Below the pieces are notes generated by a model. That model ran no database searches and was not told the DNA's origin. It worked only from the letters and a program-made list of their open reading frames with translations. This document shows, one piece after another, positions 14,892 to 21,442 of a stretch of DNA of 28,047 bases; position 1 is the stretch's first letter; each line of letters opens with the position of its first letter. Position numbers and translations under genes: made by a program. The stretch lies in the NCBI RefSeq assembly GCF_001556515.1, contig NZ_LSJA01000093.1:1-28047 (forward strand), given 5' to 3'. Source of the stretch: Caulobacter sp. CCH9-E1. GTDB lineage: Bacteria > Pseudomonadota > Alphaproteobacteria > Caulobacterales > Caulobacteraceae.

Positions 14892-15404
14892 TCAAGCCAT
14901 CTGTTCAGGCGTGAACAGGCCGACCTTCAAATCCTTGGTTTCGTAGATCACCTTGCCGTCGGCCTCCAGCACGCCTTCGCCGATTCCCATGACGAGCTTG
15001 CGCATGATGACCCGCTTCAGGTCGATCTTGTAGACCACCTTCTTGACGTTCGGCGTGACCTGGCCGGTGAACTTGACCTCGCCGACGCCCAAGGCCCGGC
15101 CGCGGCCGGGCGCGCCCGACCAGCCCAGGAAGAACCCGACCAGCTGCCACATGGCGTCCAGGCCCAGGCACCCCGGCATGACCGGGTCGCCGATGAAGTG
15201 GCAGCCGAAGAACCAGAGGTCGGGGTTGATGTCGAATTCAGCTTCGACATAGCCCTTGCCGTACTTGCCGCCTTCCGACTCGATGCGGACGATCCGGTCG
15301 AACATCAGCATCGGCGGGGCCGGCAGTTGGGCGTTTCCGGGGCCGAAAAGCTCGCCGCGGCCGCAGGCCAGGAGTTCTTCGTAGGAGTAGGCGTTCTTCT
15401 GCAT
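14892..15404 (-). CDS. fabA: 3-hydroxydecanoyl-ACP dehydratase/isomerase FabA
   Basis: Bifunctional enzyme that dehydrates 3-hydroxydecanoyl-ACP and isomerises the trans-2 to the cis-3 double bond, the entry point to unsaturated fatty acids in the anaerobic-type pathway. The 170-residue hot-dog protein carries the catalytic His in [14 protein letters not shown] (H69) and the catalytic Asp in [12 protein letters not shown] (D83). Length and ends match the family. The start ATG 15404 has AGGG eight bases upstream. It heads the fabA-fabB-fabI cluster, and an inverted repeat lies just upstream of its candidate promoter. Confidence 0.97.
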   Translation of the reverse strand: MQKNAYSYEELLACGRGELFGPGNAQLPAPPMLMFDRIVRIESEGGKYGKGYVEAEFDINPDLWFFGCHFIGDPVMPGCLGLDAMWQLVGFFLGWSGAPGRGRALGVGEVKFTGQVTPNVKKVVYKIDLKRVIMRKLVMGIGEGVLEADGKVIYETKDLKVGLFTPEQMA

Positions 15405-15411
15405 GGGGCAC

Positions 15412-15459
15412 GCCCTAGCACGGCGCCGGGCCGGGCCTCAATGTTTCCCTGTCGAAACA
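15412..15459 (-). promoter_or_regulatory. Candidate fabA promoter and upstream operator
   Basis: On the minus strand, TTGAGG (15441-15436) and GCTAGG (15419-15414), spaced by 16 bases, resemble the Caulobacter sigma-70 pattern. Directly upstream is the inverted repeat TGTTTC-N6-GAAACA (15442-15459), a reasonable site for a regulator of unsaturated fatty acid synthesis. A start at these boxes would leave only a few bases before the fabA ATG, so the message could be nearly leaderless. The dyad is clear; the promoter is tentative. Confidence 0.4.
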
Positions 15460-15472
15460 GATCGTGATCGGG

Positions 15473-16009
15473 TCAGTCCTTACGGCACTGCACCGCCGGA
15501 TCGGCGCCCCAGATGTCGCCCTCCCGCGCCCAGCCCGAGACCCCGTCGGCGCGCAGCCGGCACCAGCCCTTCTCGCACTTGTCCAGCGCCGCGACGGCGC
15601 GCGACTTCAGATAGGCGGTGACCTTGGCCCCCTCCTTGGGCGATTTCAGCAGCGGCAGGTTGGTCGGCTGGACGCGCATGGCCGAGCGGCGGCCGTCGAC
15701 CGTGCGCTTGTGCACCCAGGCGAGGCCCCCTTCGGGATCGCAGATCCGCCGCCATTCGCGGGTCTCGGCGACGATCTGCACGGGCAGCCCCTTGGCGCGA
15801 TAGATCCACAACAGCTGGTGGGCCTCGTCGGGACCCTTGCGCGCGTTCACCTCGGCGTATTTCAGCGAGACGTAGCGCGGCACCTCCAGGCCCGAGGGGG
15901 TCACCCTGGGCCCCTCGGCCGCCGCCGGACCGGCCGCCACGACCGCGAATCCCAGGAAAAGTCCCGTGAAACGCTTCCGGGGCAAACCTTGTTCTGTTTT
16001 CGACGGCAT
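15473..16009 (-). CDS. Secreted SH3-domain protein
   Basis: A 178-residue protein with a cleavable-looking signal peptide (basic RKRF, then LFLGFAVVAAGPAAAEG) and two bacterial SH3-like segments. The first is at about 46-103 (YVSLKYAEVNARKGPDEAH to GLAWVHK). The second is at about 110-168 (AMRVQPTNLPLLKSPKEG to GWAREGDIWG). This architecture matches the alphaproteobacterial SH3-domain/DUF1058-type periplasmic proteins, generally thought to bind cell-wall peptides; no catalytic residues are evident. Four cysteines (90, 145, 150, 175) could form disulfides in the periplasm. The gene is divergent from the hydroxyacid dehydrogenase and lies 68 bases upstream of fabA on the same strand. Confidence 0.8.
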   Translation of the reverse strand: MPSKTEQGLPRKRFTGLFLGFAVVAAGPAAAEGPRVTPSGLEVPRYVSLKYAEVNARKGPDEAHQLLWIYRAKGLPVQIVAETREWRRICDPEGGLAWVHKRTVDGRRSAMRVQPTNLPLLKSPKEGAKVTAYLKSRAVAALDKCEKGWCRLRADGVSGWAREGDIWGADPAVQCRKD

Positions 16010-16081
16010 GTTGCTTGGCCCCCACGGGCCCCTTTGCTACAGCTTTCAAACGCCCGTCAGTGAGAGCTTTTCAGTCCGACC

Positions 16082-17068
16082 ATGGCCGCCCGCAAGCTCA
16101 AAGTCGTCGTCACCCGCAAACTCCCCGATCCGGTGGAGACGCGGATGTGCGAACTGTTCGACACCGAACTCAACGTCACCGACACGCCGATGTCGCCAGA
16201 TGAGCTCGTCGACGCCATGAGCCGCGCCGACGTGCTGGTGCCGACCATCACCGACCGCATCGACTCGCGCCTTCTGTCGCGATCCGGCGATCGGCTCAAG
16301 CTGATCGCCAATTTCGGGGCGGGGGTCGACAATATCGACGTCGCCACCGCCAATGCGCGCGGCATCATCGTCACCAACACGCCGGGCGTCCTGACCGAGG
16401 ACACCGCCGACCTGACCATGACCCTGATCATGGCGGCCTCGCGCCGGATCGTCGAAGGCGCCGAGGTGGTCAAGGCCGGCGGCTTCCACGGCTGGTCGCC
16501 GACCTGGATGCTGGGCCGCCGCCTGTGGGGCAAGCGCCTGGGCATCATCGGCATGGGCCGCATCGGCCAGGCCGTCGCCCGCCGCGCCAAGGCCTTCGGC
16601 ATGCAGGTGCACTACCATAACCGCAAGCCCGTCAGCCCGCGCATCGCCGAGGAGCTGGGCTGCACCTACTGGGAAAGCCTGGACCAGATGCTGGCCCGGA
16701 TGGACTTCATTTCGGTCAACTGCCCGCACACGCCGGCGACCTACCACCTGCTGTCGGCGCGTCGGCTGAAGCTGCTGCGGCCGCACGCCGTGGTGGTCAA
16801 CACCGCGCGCGGCGAGGTGATCGACGAGGGCGCGCTGGCCAACATGCTGGCCAAGGGCGAGATCGCCGGCGCCGGCCTGGACGTCTACGAGCACGAGCCG
16901 GCCATCAATCCCAAGCTGCTCAAGCTGCCCAATGTCGTGCTGCTGCCGCACATGGGCTCGGCCACGGTCGAGGGCCGTATCGACATGGGCGAGAAGGTCA
17001 TCGTCAACGTGAAGACCTTCATGGACGGGCATAGACCGCCGGATCGCGTCATCCCGGCGATGCTGTAG
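16082..17068 (+). CDS. D-2-hydroxyacid dehydrogenase (glyoxylate/hydroxypyruvate reductase type)
   Basis: Cytosolic NAD(P)H-dependent reductase of 2-oxoacids. The 328 residues show the substrate-domain loop LIANFGAGVDNIDV, the dinucleotide-binding GKRLGIIGMGRIGQAVA (150-166), and the catalytic triad: R243 in VVNTARGEVIDE, Glu in YEHEPAINP (E272) and H290 in LLPHMGSAT. After the nucleotide-binding beta-strand the sequence is HYHNRKP rather than an acidic residue, which favours NADPH and resembles GyaR-type glyoxylate reductases. It stands alone, divergent from the SH3 gene and convergent with thpR, with a palindromic repeat after it. The exact substrate is not determinable. Confidence 0.9.
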   Translation: MAARKLKVVVTRKLPDPVETRMCELFDTELNVTDTPMSPDELVDAMSRADVLVPTITDRIDSRLLSRSGDRLKLIANFGAGVDNIDVATANARGIIVTNTPGVLTEDTADLTMTLIMAASRRIVEGAEVVKAGGFHGWSPTWMLGRRLWGKRLGIIGMGRIGQAVARRAKAFGMQVHYHNRKPVSPRIAEELGCTYWESLDQMLARMDFISVNCPHTPATYHLLSARRLKLLRPHAVVVNTARGEVIDEGALANMLAKGEIAGAGLDVYEHEPAINPKLLKLPNVVLLPHMGSATVEGRIDMGEKVIVNVKTFMDGHRPPDRVIPAML

Positions 17069-17091
17069 GGGCGGCGGGCGCCTAGCCTCTC

Positions 17092-17207
17092 ATTTCCGTG
17101 TCATCCCGGAAGCCTCGAAGAGGCTGTCCGGGCCCAGGGCCACCGCCCCGTCGCTTGCCCTGGGTCCCGGCTCTACGCTGCGCTTCGGCCGGGATGACAC
17201 GAGGAAA
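17092..17207. repeat. GTGTCATCCCGG palindromic element, copy 1
   Basis: Terminal arms CGTGTCATCCCGG (17097-17109) and CCGGGATGACACG (17189-17201) are exact reverse complements, flanked by TTTCC and GGAAA. Inside are a small hairpin (AAGCCTC-GAA-GAGGCT) and CCCAGGG/CCCTGGG arms. It lies between the convergent dehydrogenase and thpR genes, so it is a likely bidirectional terminator. A second copy with the same arm sequences in the opposite orientation is at 26723-26836. Confidence 0.85.
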
Positions 17208-17226
17208 GTGGTTTTGAAGGAGCGCG

Positions 17227-17763
17227 CTAAGCCAGCGGATACTCCCGCTCGAGCCGGTAAACCGACCCCGCGCTGGTCTGCCAGCTGGAATAGAGCCCGA
17301 ACCGGTCGACGGGGAAGCTCGGCGACTTCAGAAGGTTGTGCGTCTGGATCCAGGCGCCGACCTCGGGAACGGCCGGCTTCTTCAGATAGGCCAGGGTGAC
17401 GTGCGGCCGGTAGAGCCGCGTCTCGGGCTTGAGCTCGGCGGCGCGGGCGGCGCTTTCGTTGGCCTTCTGCAGGCGGCGCAACGGGGCGCTGTCCTCCACC
17501 CCAGCCCAGACCGCGTGGATATCCGCGCCCTCGCCGAAATGCCCGACGCCGGCCAGGGTCAGGTCGAAGGCGGGGGCGTCGATCTGCATCAGCGCCTCGT
17601 CCAGGTCGTCGGCCACGTTTTCCGCGACATCGCCAATGAACCTCAGCGTGATGTGGAAGGCTTCCAGCGGCCGCCAACGCGCGCCCTCGATCCCGTGCTG
17701 ACGCGAGAGCAGGCCCTCGCCGATGTCCGGCGGAATGGCGATGGCGGTGAAGAGACGGATCAT
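17227..17763 (-). CDS. thpR: RNA 2',3'-cyclic phosphodiesterase ThpR (2H family)
   Basis: Small 2H phosphoesterase (LigT-like) that opens 2',3'-cyclic phosphates at RNA ends and can ligate tRNA half-molecules in vitro. The 178 residues contain the two HxTx motifs that define the family: FHITLRF (H37) and YRPHVTLAY (H121), spaced as expected for the bilobal fold. The N-terminus MIRLFTAIAIPPDI and the intervening WAGVEDS are also characteristic. Length is normal. It is divergent from the TonB-C-domain gene and has no obvious operon partner. Confidence 0.93.
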   Translation of the reverse strand: MIRLFTAIAIPPDIGEGLLSRQHGIEGARWRPLEAFHITLRFIGDVAENVADDLDEALMQIDAPAFDLTLAGVGHFGEGADIHAVWAGVEDSAPLRRLQKANESAARAAELKPETRLYRPHVTLAYLKKPAVPEVGAWIQTHNLLKSPSFPVDRFGLYSSWQTSAGSVYRLEREYPLA

Positions 17764-17860
17764 CGCCTGGGTTTAATCCCCTGCAACGCCAGGACAAGAG
17801 GAGTCTGGGTGAGCGAGCCCCGCTTTCATGCTATCTGGAATTGAGAGGCAGGAGGCCAGC

Positions 17861-18199
17861 TTGGCGCGAAGTTTGGATCGAGGCCCTCTATGGCCGTTGG
17901 TGGTCGCGTTGGGCTTGGCTTTGGGGCCGCTCGCCCAGGCGCAAACACCTGAGACCGCATCCATGCCGCCCATCGCCGGCAAGGTGACGCTGCGCTGTAT
18001 CCTGAAGGCCGACGGTGGGGTGCGCGATTGCCAGGTGGAGGACGAAACACCGGCCGGCGCGGGCCTGGGCGCTGCGGCCCAGCGGCTCAGCGAGCGCTTC
18101 CGCACCCATCCTAAGGGTGGGGCCAAAGGTCCGGTCGAGGGGGCGACCATCAAGATTCCCATGGTGTTCCAACCGCCCACGGGCGCCGCGAAGCCCTAG
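17861..18199 (+). CDS. Secreted TonB C-terminal-domain protein
   Basis: A 112-residue protein. I place the start at TTG 17861 because AGGAGG (17850-17855) lies five bases before it; the upstream ATG 17828 has no such site. This start gives a clean signal peptide (MARSLDRGPL, hydrophobic core, cut after AQA near residue 27). Residues 38-106 (IAGKVTLRCILKADGGVRDCQVEDET to IKIPMVFQPP) match the TonB C-terminal fold of small energy-transducer-like proteins. Two cysteines (C46, C57) are positioned for a disulfide. There is no transmembrane anchor or proline-rich spacer, so it would be a free periplasmic domain. Partner unknown. Confidence 0.75.
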   Translation: MARSLDRGPLWPLVVALGLALGPLAQAQTPETASMPPIAGKVTLRCILKADGGVRDCQVEDETPAGAGLGAAAQRLSERFRTHPKGGAKGPVEGATIKIPMVFQPPTGAAKP

Positions 18200-18313
18200 A
18201 GCATTTCCCCATAAGTGTGAAACGGTTAGCGGGTCGAAAAATGCTCTAAACTTTTGAAATAGAGCGCCTTTTATCCGATCTGGTTGGGTCAATCAGATCG
18301 GAAAGGGCTCTAG
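18197..18313. repeat. Composite double inverted repeat with TAGAGC ends
   Basis: Two inverted repeats lie side by side. The first runs from TAGAGCATTT (18197-18206) to AAAAATGCTCTA (18237-18248). The second runs from TAGAGCGCC with CCGATCTGGTT (18260-18285) to AATCAGATCGG with GGGCTCTA (18291-18312). The TonB-C gene's TAG stop is the first three bases of the element. It separates convergent genes and shares TAGAGC/GCTCTA termini with the element at 8913-8977. Confidence 0.75.
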
Positions 18314-18319
18314 GAATCC

Positions 18320-19372
18320 TCACGGGCACGGATTGGGGTGGCGGGCGTGGATGGCGTTGACGGCGTCTTCCAGGTCGTCGGTCCAAGCTAGGTCGAAGGC
18401 GTCGATATTGGTCTTCAGCTGCTCCATCGAGGTCGCGCCGATGATCGTGGCGGTCGTGAACGGCCGCGTATCGCAGAACTTCAGGGCCAGCTGGGCCGGG
18501 TGAATTCCGTTGGCCTCGGCCAGGGCCACATAGGCGTGAAACGCCTCCTGCGAGCCGGGCCCTTCGTAGCGCTGCATGCGGTTGTAGAGCGCCTTGCGCG
18601 AGCCGGCCGGCAGGGCGCCGTCCAGGTACTTGCCGGTCAGCTGGCCCTGGGCCAGCGGCGAATAGGCCAGGAGGCCCACCTGCTCGCGCATGGCGATCTC
18701 GGCCAGGCCGTATTCGAAGGTGCGGTTGGCCAGGTGGTAGGCGTTCTGGATCGAGGCGATCCTGGGGAGACCTCTCGTCTCGCTCTCGGCCAGGAACCGC
18801 ATGACGCCCCACGGGAACTCGTTCGAGACGCCGACGTGGCGGATCGAGCCCTTCTTCACGTGGGCGTCGAGCGCCTCGAGGATGTCGCCGAAGCTTTCGA
18901 AGTCCTGGTCGTAGTCCCTGAACGTCTGGCCGCCGAACACCCGCACCCGGCGATCGGGCCAGTGCAGCTGGTAGAGGTCGAGATAGTCGGTCTTCAGTCG
19001 GCGCAGCGAGCCCTCGACGGCCTCGTCGATCTGGGCCTTGGTCTGGCGGGTCGTCGCCCCATCCTTGCGCATCCACGAAAGACCGCCGAACGCCGCGCCC
19101 TGGCCGGCGACCTTCGAGGCCAGCACGACCTCGTGACGCTTGCCGGTCTTCTGGAACCACGAGCCGATATAGTCCTCGGTGCGGCCTTGCGTCTCCGGAT
19201 TGGGCGGGCTGGCGTACATCTCGGCCGTGTCCCAGAAGGTCACGCCGCGGCCGAGGGCGTAATCCATCTGCTCGTGGGCCTGCGCCTCCGTGTTCTGCGA
19301 GCCCCAGGTCATGGTGCCCAGGCAGCAGCGCGAGACCGTCACGTCGGTCCGACCCAGCTTGGCGTACTCCAT
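18320..19372 (-). CDS. tas: Tas-like NADP(H)-dependent aldo-keto reductase
   Basis: A 350-residue aldo-keto reductase that closely follows the E. coli Tas pattern along its length: LGTMTWGSQNTEAQAHEQMDYA, DTAEMYASPPNPETQGRTE, LKTDYLDLYQLHWP, IQNAYHLANRTFEYGLAEI and LLAYSPLAQGQLTGKYL. The catalytic tetrad is visible: D48, Y53, K87 and H137. The start ATG 19372 has GAGGGA upstream; an extension to 19459 is Arg/Pro-rich and not family-like. The physiological substrate of Tas proteins is uncertain; small carbonyl compounds are likely. It is divergent from the BAX-inhibitor-like gene. Confidence 0.9.
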   Translation of the reverse strand: MEYAKLGRTDVTVSRCCLGTMTWGSQNTEAQAHEQMDYALGRGVTFWDTAEMYASPPNPETQGRTEDYIGSWFQKTGKRHEVVLASKVAGQGAAFGGLSWMRKDGATTRQTKAQIDEAVEGSLRRLKTDYLDLYQLHWPDRRVRVFGGQTFRDYDQDFESFGDILEALDAHVKKGSIRHVGVSNEFPWGVMRFLAESETRGLPRIASIQNAYHLANRTFEYGLAEIAMREQVGLLAYSPLAQGQLTGKYLDGALPAGSRKALYNRMQRYEGPGSQEAFHAYVALAEANGIHPAQLALKFCDTRPFTTATIIGATSMEQLKTNIDAFDLAWTDDLEDAVNAIHARHPNPCP

Positions 19373-19518
19373 CGGCGCGTCCCTCGTTCTTGTTTTCGCC
19401 TTTGTTCTTAAGGGGTCTGGCGGCGGCTTGGGAAGCGCCGGATGGGCGCGCGGCCGCATACCATGTATACTTTTCGAACGGGGATTGCGCCGAGCGCGAG
19501 GACACCCGATATTTCGGA

Positions 19519-19537
19519 GGCGTCCACCGTGGACGCC
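19519..19537. promoter_or_regulatory. Perfect 9-1-9 palindrome upstream of the BI-1 gene
   Basis: GGCGTCCAC-C-GTGGACGCC is a perfect inverted repeat with a single-base centre. It ends 20 bases before the ATG at 19558 in the divergent region with tas. It could be an operator dyad or a 5'-leader hairpin. No poly-T follows, so it is not a conventional intrinsic terminator. Confidence 0.45.
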
Positions 19538-19557
19538 TAGCTCAAGGGCTTAATTCG

Positions 19558-20307
19558 ATGAACGACTTCAACCGCGGCTACGCGCGCTCGATCCCGGCGG
19601 ATCGCGCCGACATGTCGGTTGACGCCGGCCTGCGTAGTTTCATGCTCGGCGTCTACAACAAGGTGGCGTTGGGTCTCCTGCTGTCGGGCGCTCTGGCCTT
19701 CCTGACCAGCGCGACGCCGCTGGCCAACCTGCTGTACCAGGTCGGGCCGGGCGGGCGTTTCGCCGGCTTCACCCTGCTGGGCATGGTCGTGGCCTTCGCC
19801 CCGCTCGCGATGATGCTGGTGTCCATGTTCGCCATGCGCAACCCGACCGCGCGCTCGTCGGGCATTCTCTATTGGGCGATGGTCGCCTCGATCGGCGCGG
19901 GCCTTGGCGTGTGGCTGCTGATCTATACCGGCGCCTCGGTGGCCGCGACCTTCTTCGTGACCGCCGCCGCCTTCGGCGGGCTCAGCCTGGTCGGCTACAC
20001 GACCAAGAAGGACCTGACCGGCTTCGGCAGCTTCCTGATCATGGGCCTGATCGGCCTCATGCTCGCCTCGCTGGTCCAGATGTTCCTGCATCTGCCGGGC
20101 CTGTCGTTCGTGATCAACATCCTGGGCGTGTTCATCTTCGCGGGCCTGATCGCCTATGACACCCAGCGCCTGAAGATGACCTATTACGCCCTGGGCGGCG
20201 ACCAGCAGTCGATGGCCGTGGCGACCAACTACGGCGCGCTGAGCCTCTATCTGAACTTCATCAACCTGTTCCAATTCCTGCTCAGCATGATGGGCGACCG
20301 CCGCTAA
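19558..20307 (+). CDS. BAX inhibitor-1/YccA family membrane protein
   Basis: Integral inner-membrane protein of 249 residues with about seven hydrophobic helices, starting near VYNKVALGLLLSGALAFLTS. The conserved end is FIFAGLIAYDTQRLKMTYYALGG, whose aspartate belongs to the family's pH/Ca-sensing pair, followed by ALSLYLNFINLFQFLLSMMG. The UPF0005/BI-1 family includes calcium-leak channels and YccA, a modulator of FtsH. The frame is open upstream to 19390, but family N-termini and the AAGGG ahead of ATG 19558 support the shorter form. It is followed by a strong intrinsic terminator. Confidence 0.9.
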   Translation: MNDFNRGYARSIPADRADMSVDAGLRSFMLGVYNKVALGLLLSGALAFLTSATPLANLLYQVGPGGRFAGFTLLGMVVAFAPLAMMLVSMFAMRNPTARSSGILYWAMVASIGAGLGVWLLIYTGASVAATFFVTAAAFGGLSLVGYTTKKDLTGFGSFLIMGLIGLMLASLVQMFLHLPGLSFVINILGVFIFAGLIAYDTQRLKMTYYALGGDQQSMAVATNYGALSLYLNFINLFQFLLSMMGDRR

Positions 20308-20333
20308 GCCGGCGTTGCGAAACGGACCAGACG

Positions 20334-20363
20334 AGCCCCGGCGGGAAACCGCCGGGGCTTTTT
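20334..20363 (+). terminator. Intrinsic terminator after the BI-1 gene
   Basis: AGCCCCGGCGG, a GAAA loop and CCGCCGGGGCT form a perfect 11-pair stem followed by TTTT. It lies 26 bases after the stop of the BI-1 family gene. This is a textbook rho-independent terminator for plus-strand transcription. Confidence 0.92.
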
Positions 20364-20406
20364 CTTTGGCGGGAGCCGCCCCACATTGACGGCGATGGAG
20401 ACGACC

Positions 20407-20751
20407 ATGATCCGGACCCTCGCCTTCACCGCGGCCTTGGCGGCCGCCGGCCTCGCCCAAGCCAAAGTCCGGCTCCCGGCCTATCCGCCGCCCGACAAGA
20501 CGCCCAATCTCGCCGCGCCTCTGAACCTGAAGCCCGTCGGCCCGATCGAGCTGCGCTACGCCAACGCGCCGGCTCCGCTGCCAAGGGGCGTCGCGCGGAC
20601 GGCGATCGAGCGCCGCCAAGGCGGCGTCTCGGGCGGGATCGGCGTGTTGTGCGGCATCCAGCCCAGCGCCGACACCAGCGGGGTGGGCGCGGCGCGAGGC
20701 TACGACAACGAAGGCCGCTTCGTCGGCGCCAAGCTGGGCTTTTCGTTCTAG
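20407..20751 (+). CDS. Small secreted protein of unknown function
   Basis: A 114-residue protein with an N-terminal signal peptide (MIRTLAFTAALAAAGLAQA, likely cut before KVRLP). The mature part is proline-rich (AYPPPDKTPNLAAPLNLKPV), then basic, and ends in a glycine-rich segment with one cysteine (GGIGVLCGIQP) and a final GRFVGAKLGFSF. I do not recognise a family. In-frame ATGs also occur at 20386 and 20395, but GGAG six bases before ATG 20407 and the clean signal peptide favour this start. The stop lies three bases from that of the convergent DUF2794 gene. Confidence 0.65.
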   Translation: MIRTLAFTAALAAAGLAQAKVRLPAYPPPDKTPNLAAPLNLKPVGPIELRYANAPAPLPRGVARTAIERRQGGVSGGIGVLCGIQPSADTSGVGAARGYDNEGRFVGAKLGFSF

Positions 20752-20754
20752 GGA

Positions 20755-21087
20755 TCAGTCGACGACCGAGAACTTGCCCTTCTCGAACACCCGCAGCACC
20801 TGCGTCAGCTCATGGCCGCGCTTGAGGATCTGGCCGCCCTGGCCGAACACCGCCCAGGCGCCCTGCTTGCGGGCCAAAGCCGGGTTCTTCTCGACGCGAT
20901 AGAGCGGCGCCTCGGCCGCGTGGCGAAAGATCGAGAAGACGGCGCGGTCCGAGAGGCCGGCGATGCCGTAGTCGCGCCACTCGCCGGCGGCGACCATGCG
21001 GCCGTAGAGGCGCATCAGCTGGTCGAGCTCTCGCCGCTCGAAAAAGACGACGCCGCCGACCGGCGCGGGCTGGGAATCCAGGGCCAT
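20755..21087 (-). CDS. DUF2794 domain protein
   Basis: A 110-residue soluble protein, nearly all of it the DUF2794 domain. Recognisable segments are VFFERRELDQLMRLYGRMVA, AGEWRDYGIAGLSDRAVFSI, APLYRVEKNPALARKQGAWA and GGQILKRGHELTQVLRVFEK. The family is widespread in alphaproteobacteria with no established function. No catalytic motif is evident; the repeated RxEKxPxLARKQ and ILKRGHxL signatures are basic and could bind nucleic acid or another polyanion, but that is speculation. Three GAATC methylation sites (21074, 21093, 21104) straddle its start region. Confidence 0.9.
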   Translation of the reverse strand: MALDSQPAPVGGVVFFERRELDQLMRLYGRMVAAGEWRDYGIAGLSDRAVFSIFRHAAEAPLYRVEKNPALARKQGAWAVFGQGGQILKRGHELTQVLRVFEKGKFSVVD

Positions 21088-21184
21088 GAGGGGAATCTAG
21101 TCCGAATCCGGCCGATTGGAACAGCATCGTGTCAGATGGGACACGGCCGGCGGAAATGACATGGGAAGGACACGGCGCGCCCTG

Positions 21185-21380
21185 AAAGGACCTTATTTCG
21201 GTCCTTCGCCCGCCCGTTTGCGGGTCGATAAGGTCAGTGTCGGCTGATCGGAGACCCTGTGGTCAGGATCCTGAACAGCCCCCCCAGCCCCCAGATCGCG
21301 GGCCGGTCGGCCGACAGACTTTGAAATATCCCCCTCCCCCAACGAGCCCGCGCGGATCCCCCTCCCGCGCGGGCTTTTTG
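21185..21380 (+). ncRNA. Candidate small RNA, copy 1 of a tandem pair
   Basis: A plus-strand unit without a credible ORF. Elements in order: hairpin AAGGACC/GGTCCTT (21186-21206), hairpin CCCG-TTTG-CGGG (21213-21224) followed by TCGATAA, hairpin GACC/GGTC (21253-21264), the C-rich tract CAGCCCCCCCAGCCCCC (21276-21292), a second pyrimidine run CCCCCTCCCCC, and an intrinsic terminator ending in five T. The same order recurs about 258 bases downstream, with an ungapped block of about 48 bases conserved. Boundaries are approximate: the 5' end is where homology begins. The C-rich tract and the CCCCUCC terminator loop suggest an mRNA-binding regulator acting on G-rich or Shine-Dalgarno sequences. 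Transcription is inferred from the terminator and the duplication. Confidence 0.65.
21345..21379 (+). terminator. Intrinsic terminator of candidate sRNA 1
   Basis: AGCCCGCGCGG (21345-21355) pairs with CCGCGCGGGCT (21365-21375) and is followed by a run of T to 21379. The loop ATCCCCCTC, together with the first C of the right arm, presents CCCCTCC, complementary to a GGAGG ribosome site. Confidence 0.88.
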
Positions 21381-21442
21381 CGTTCGCCGCGGCGTGTAAC
21401 AGCCCGGAGACGCCGGCCGCACGACGGCCACACCCCGTCGCC

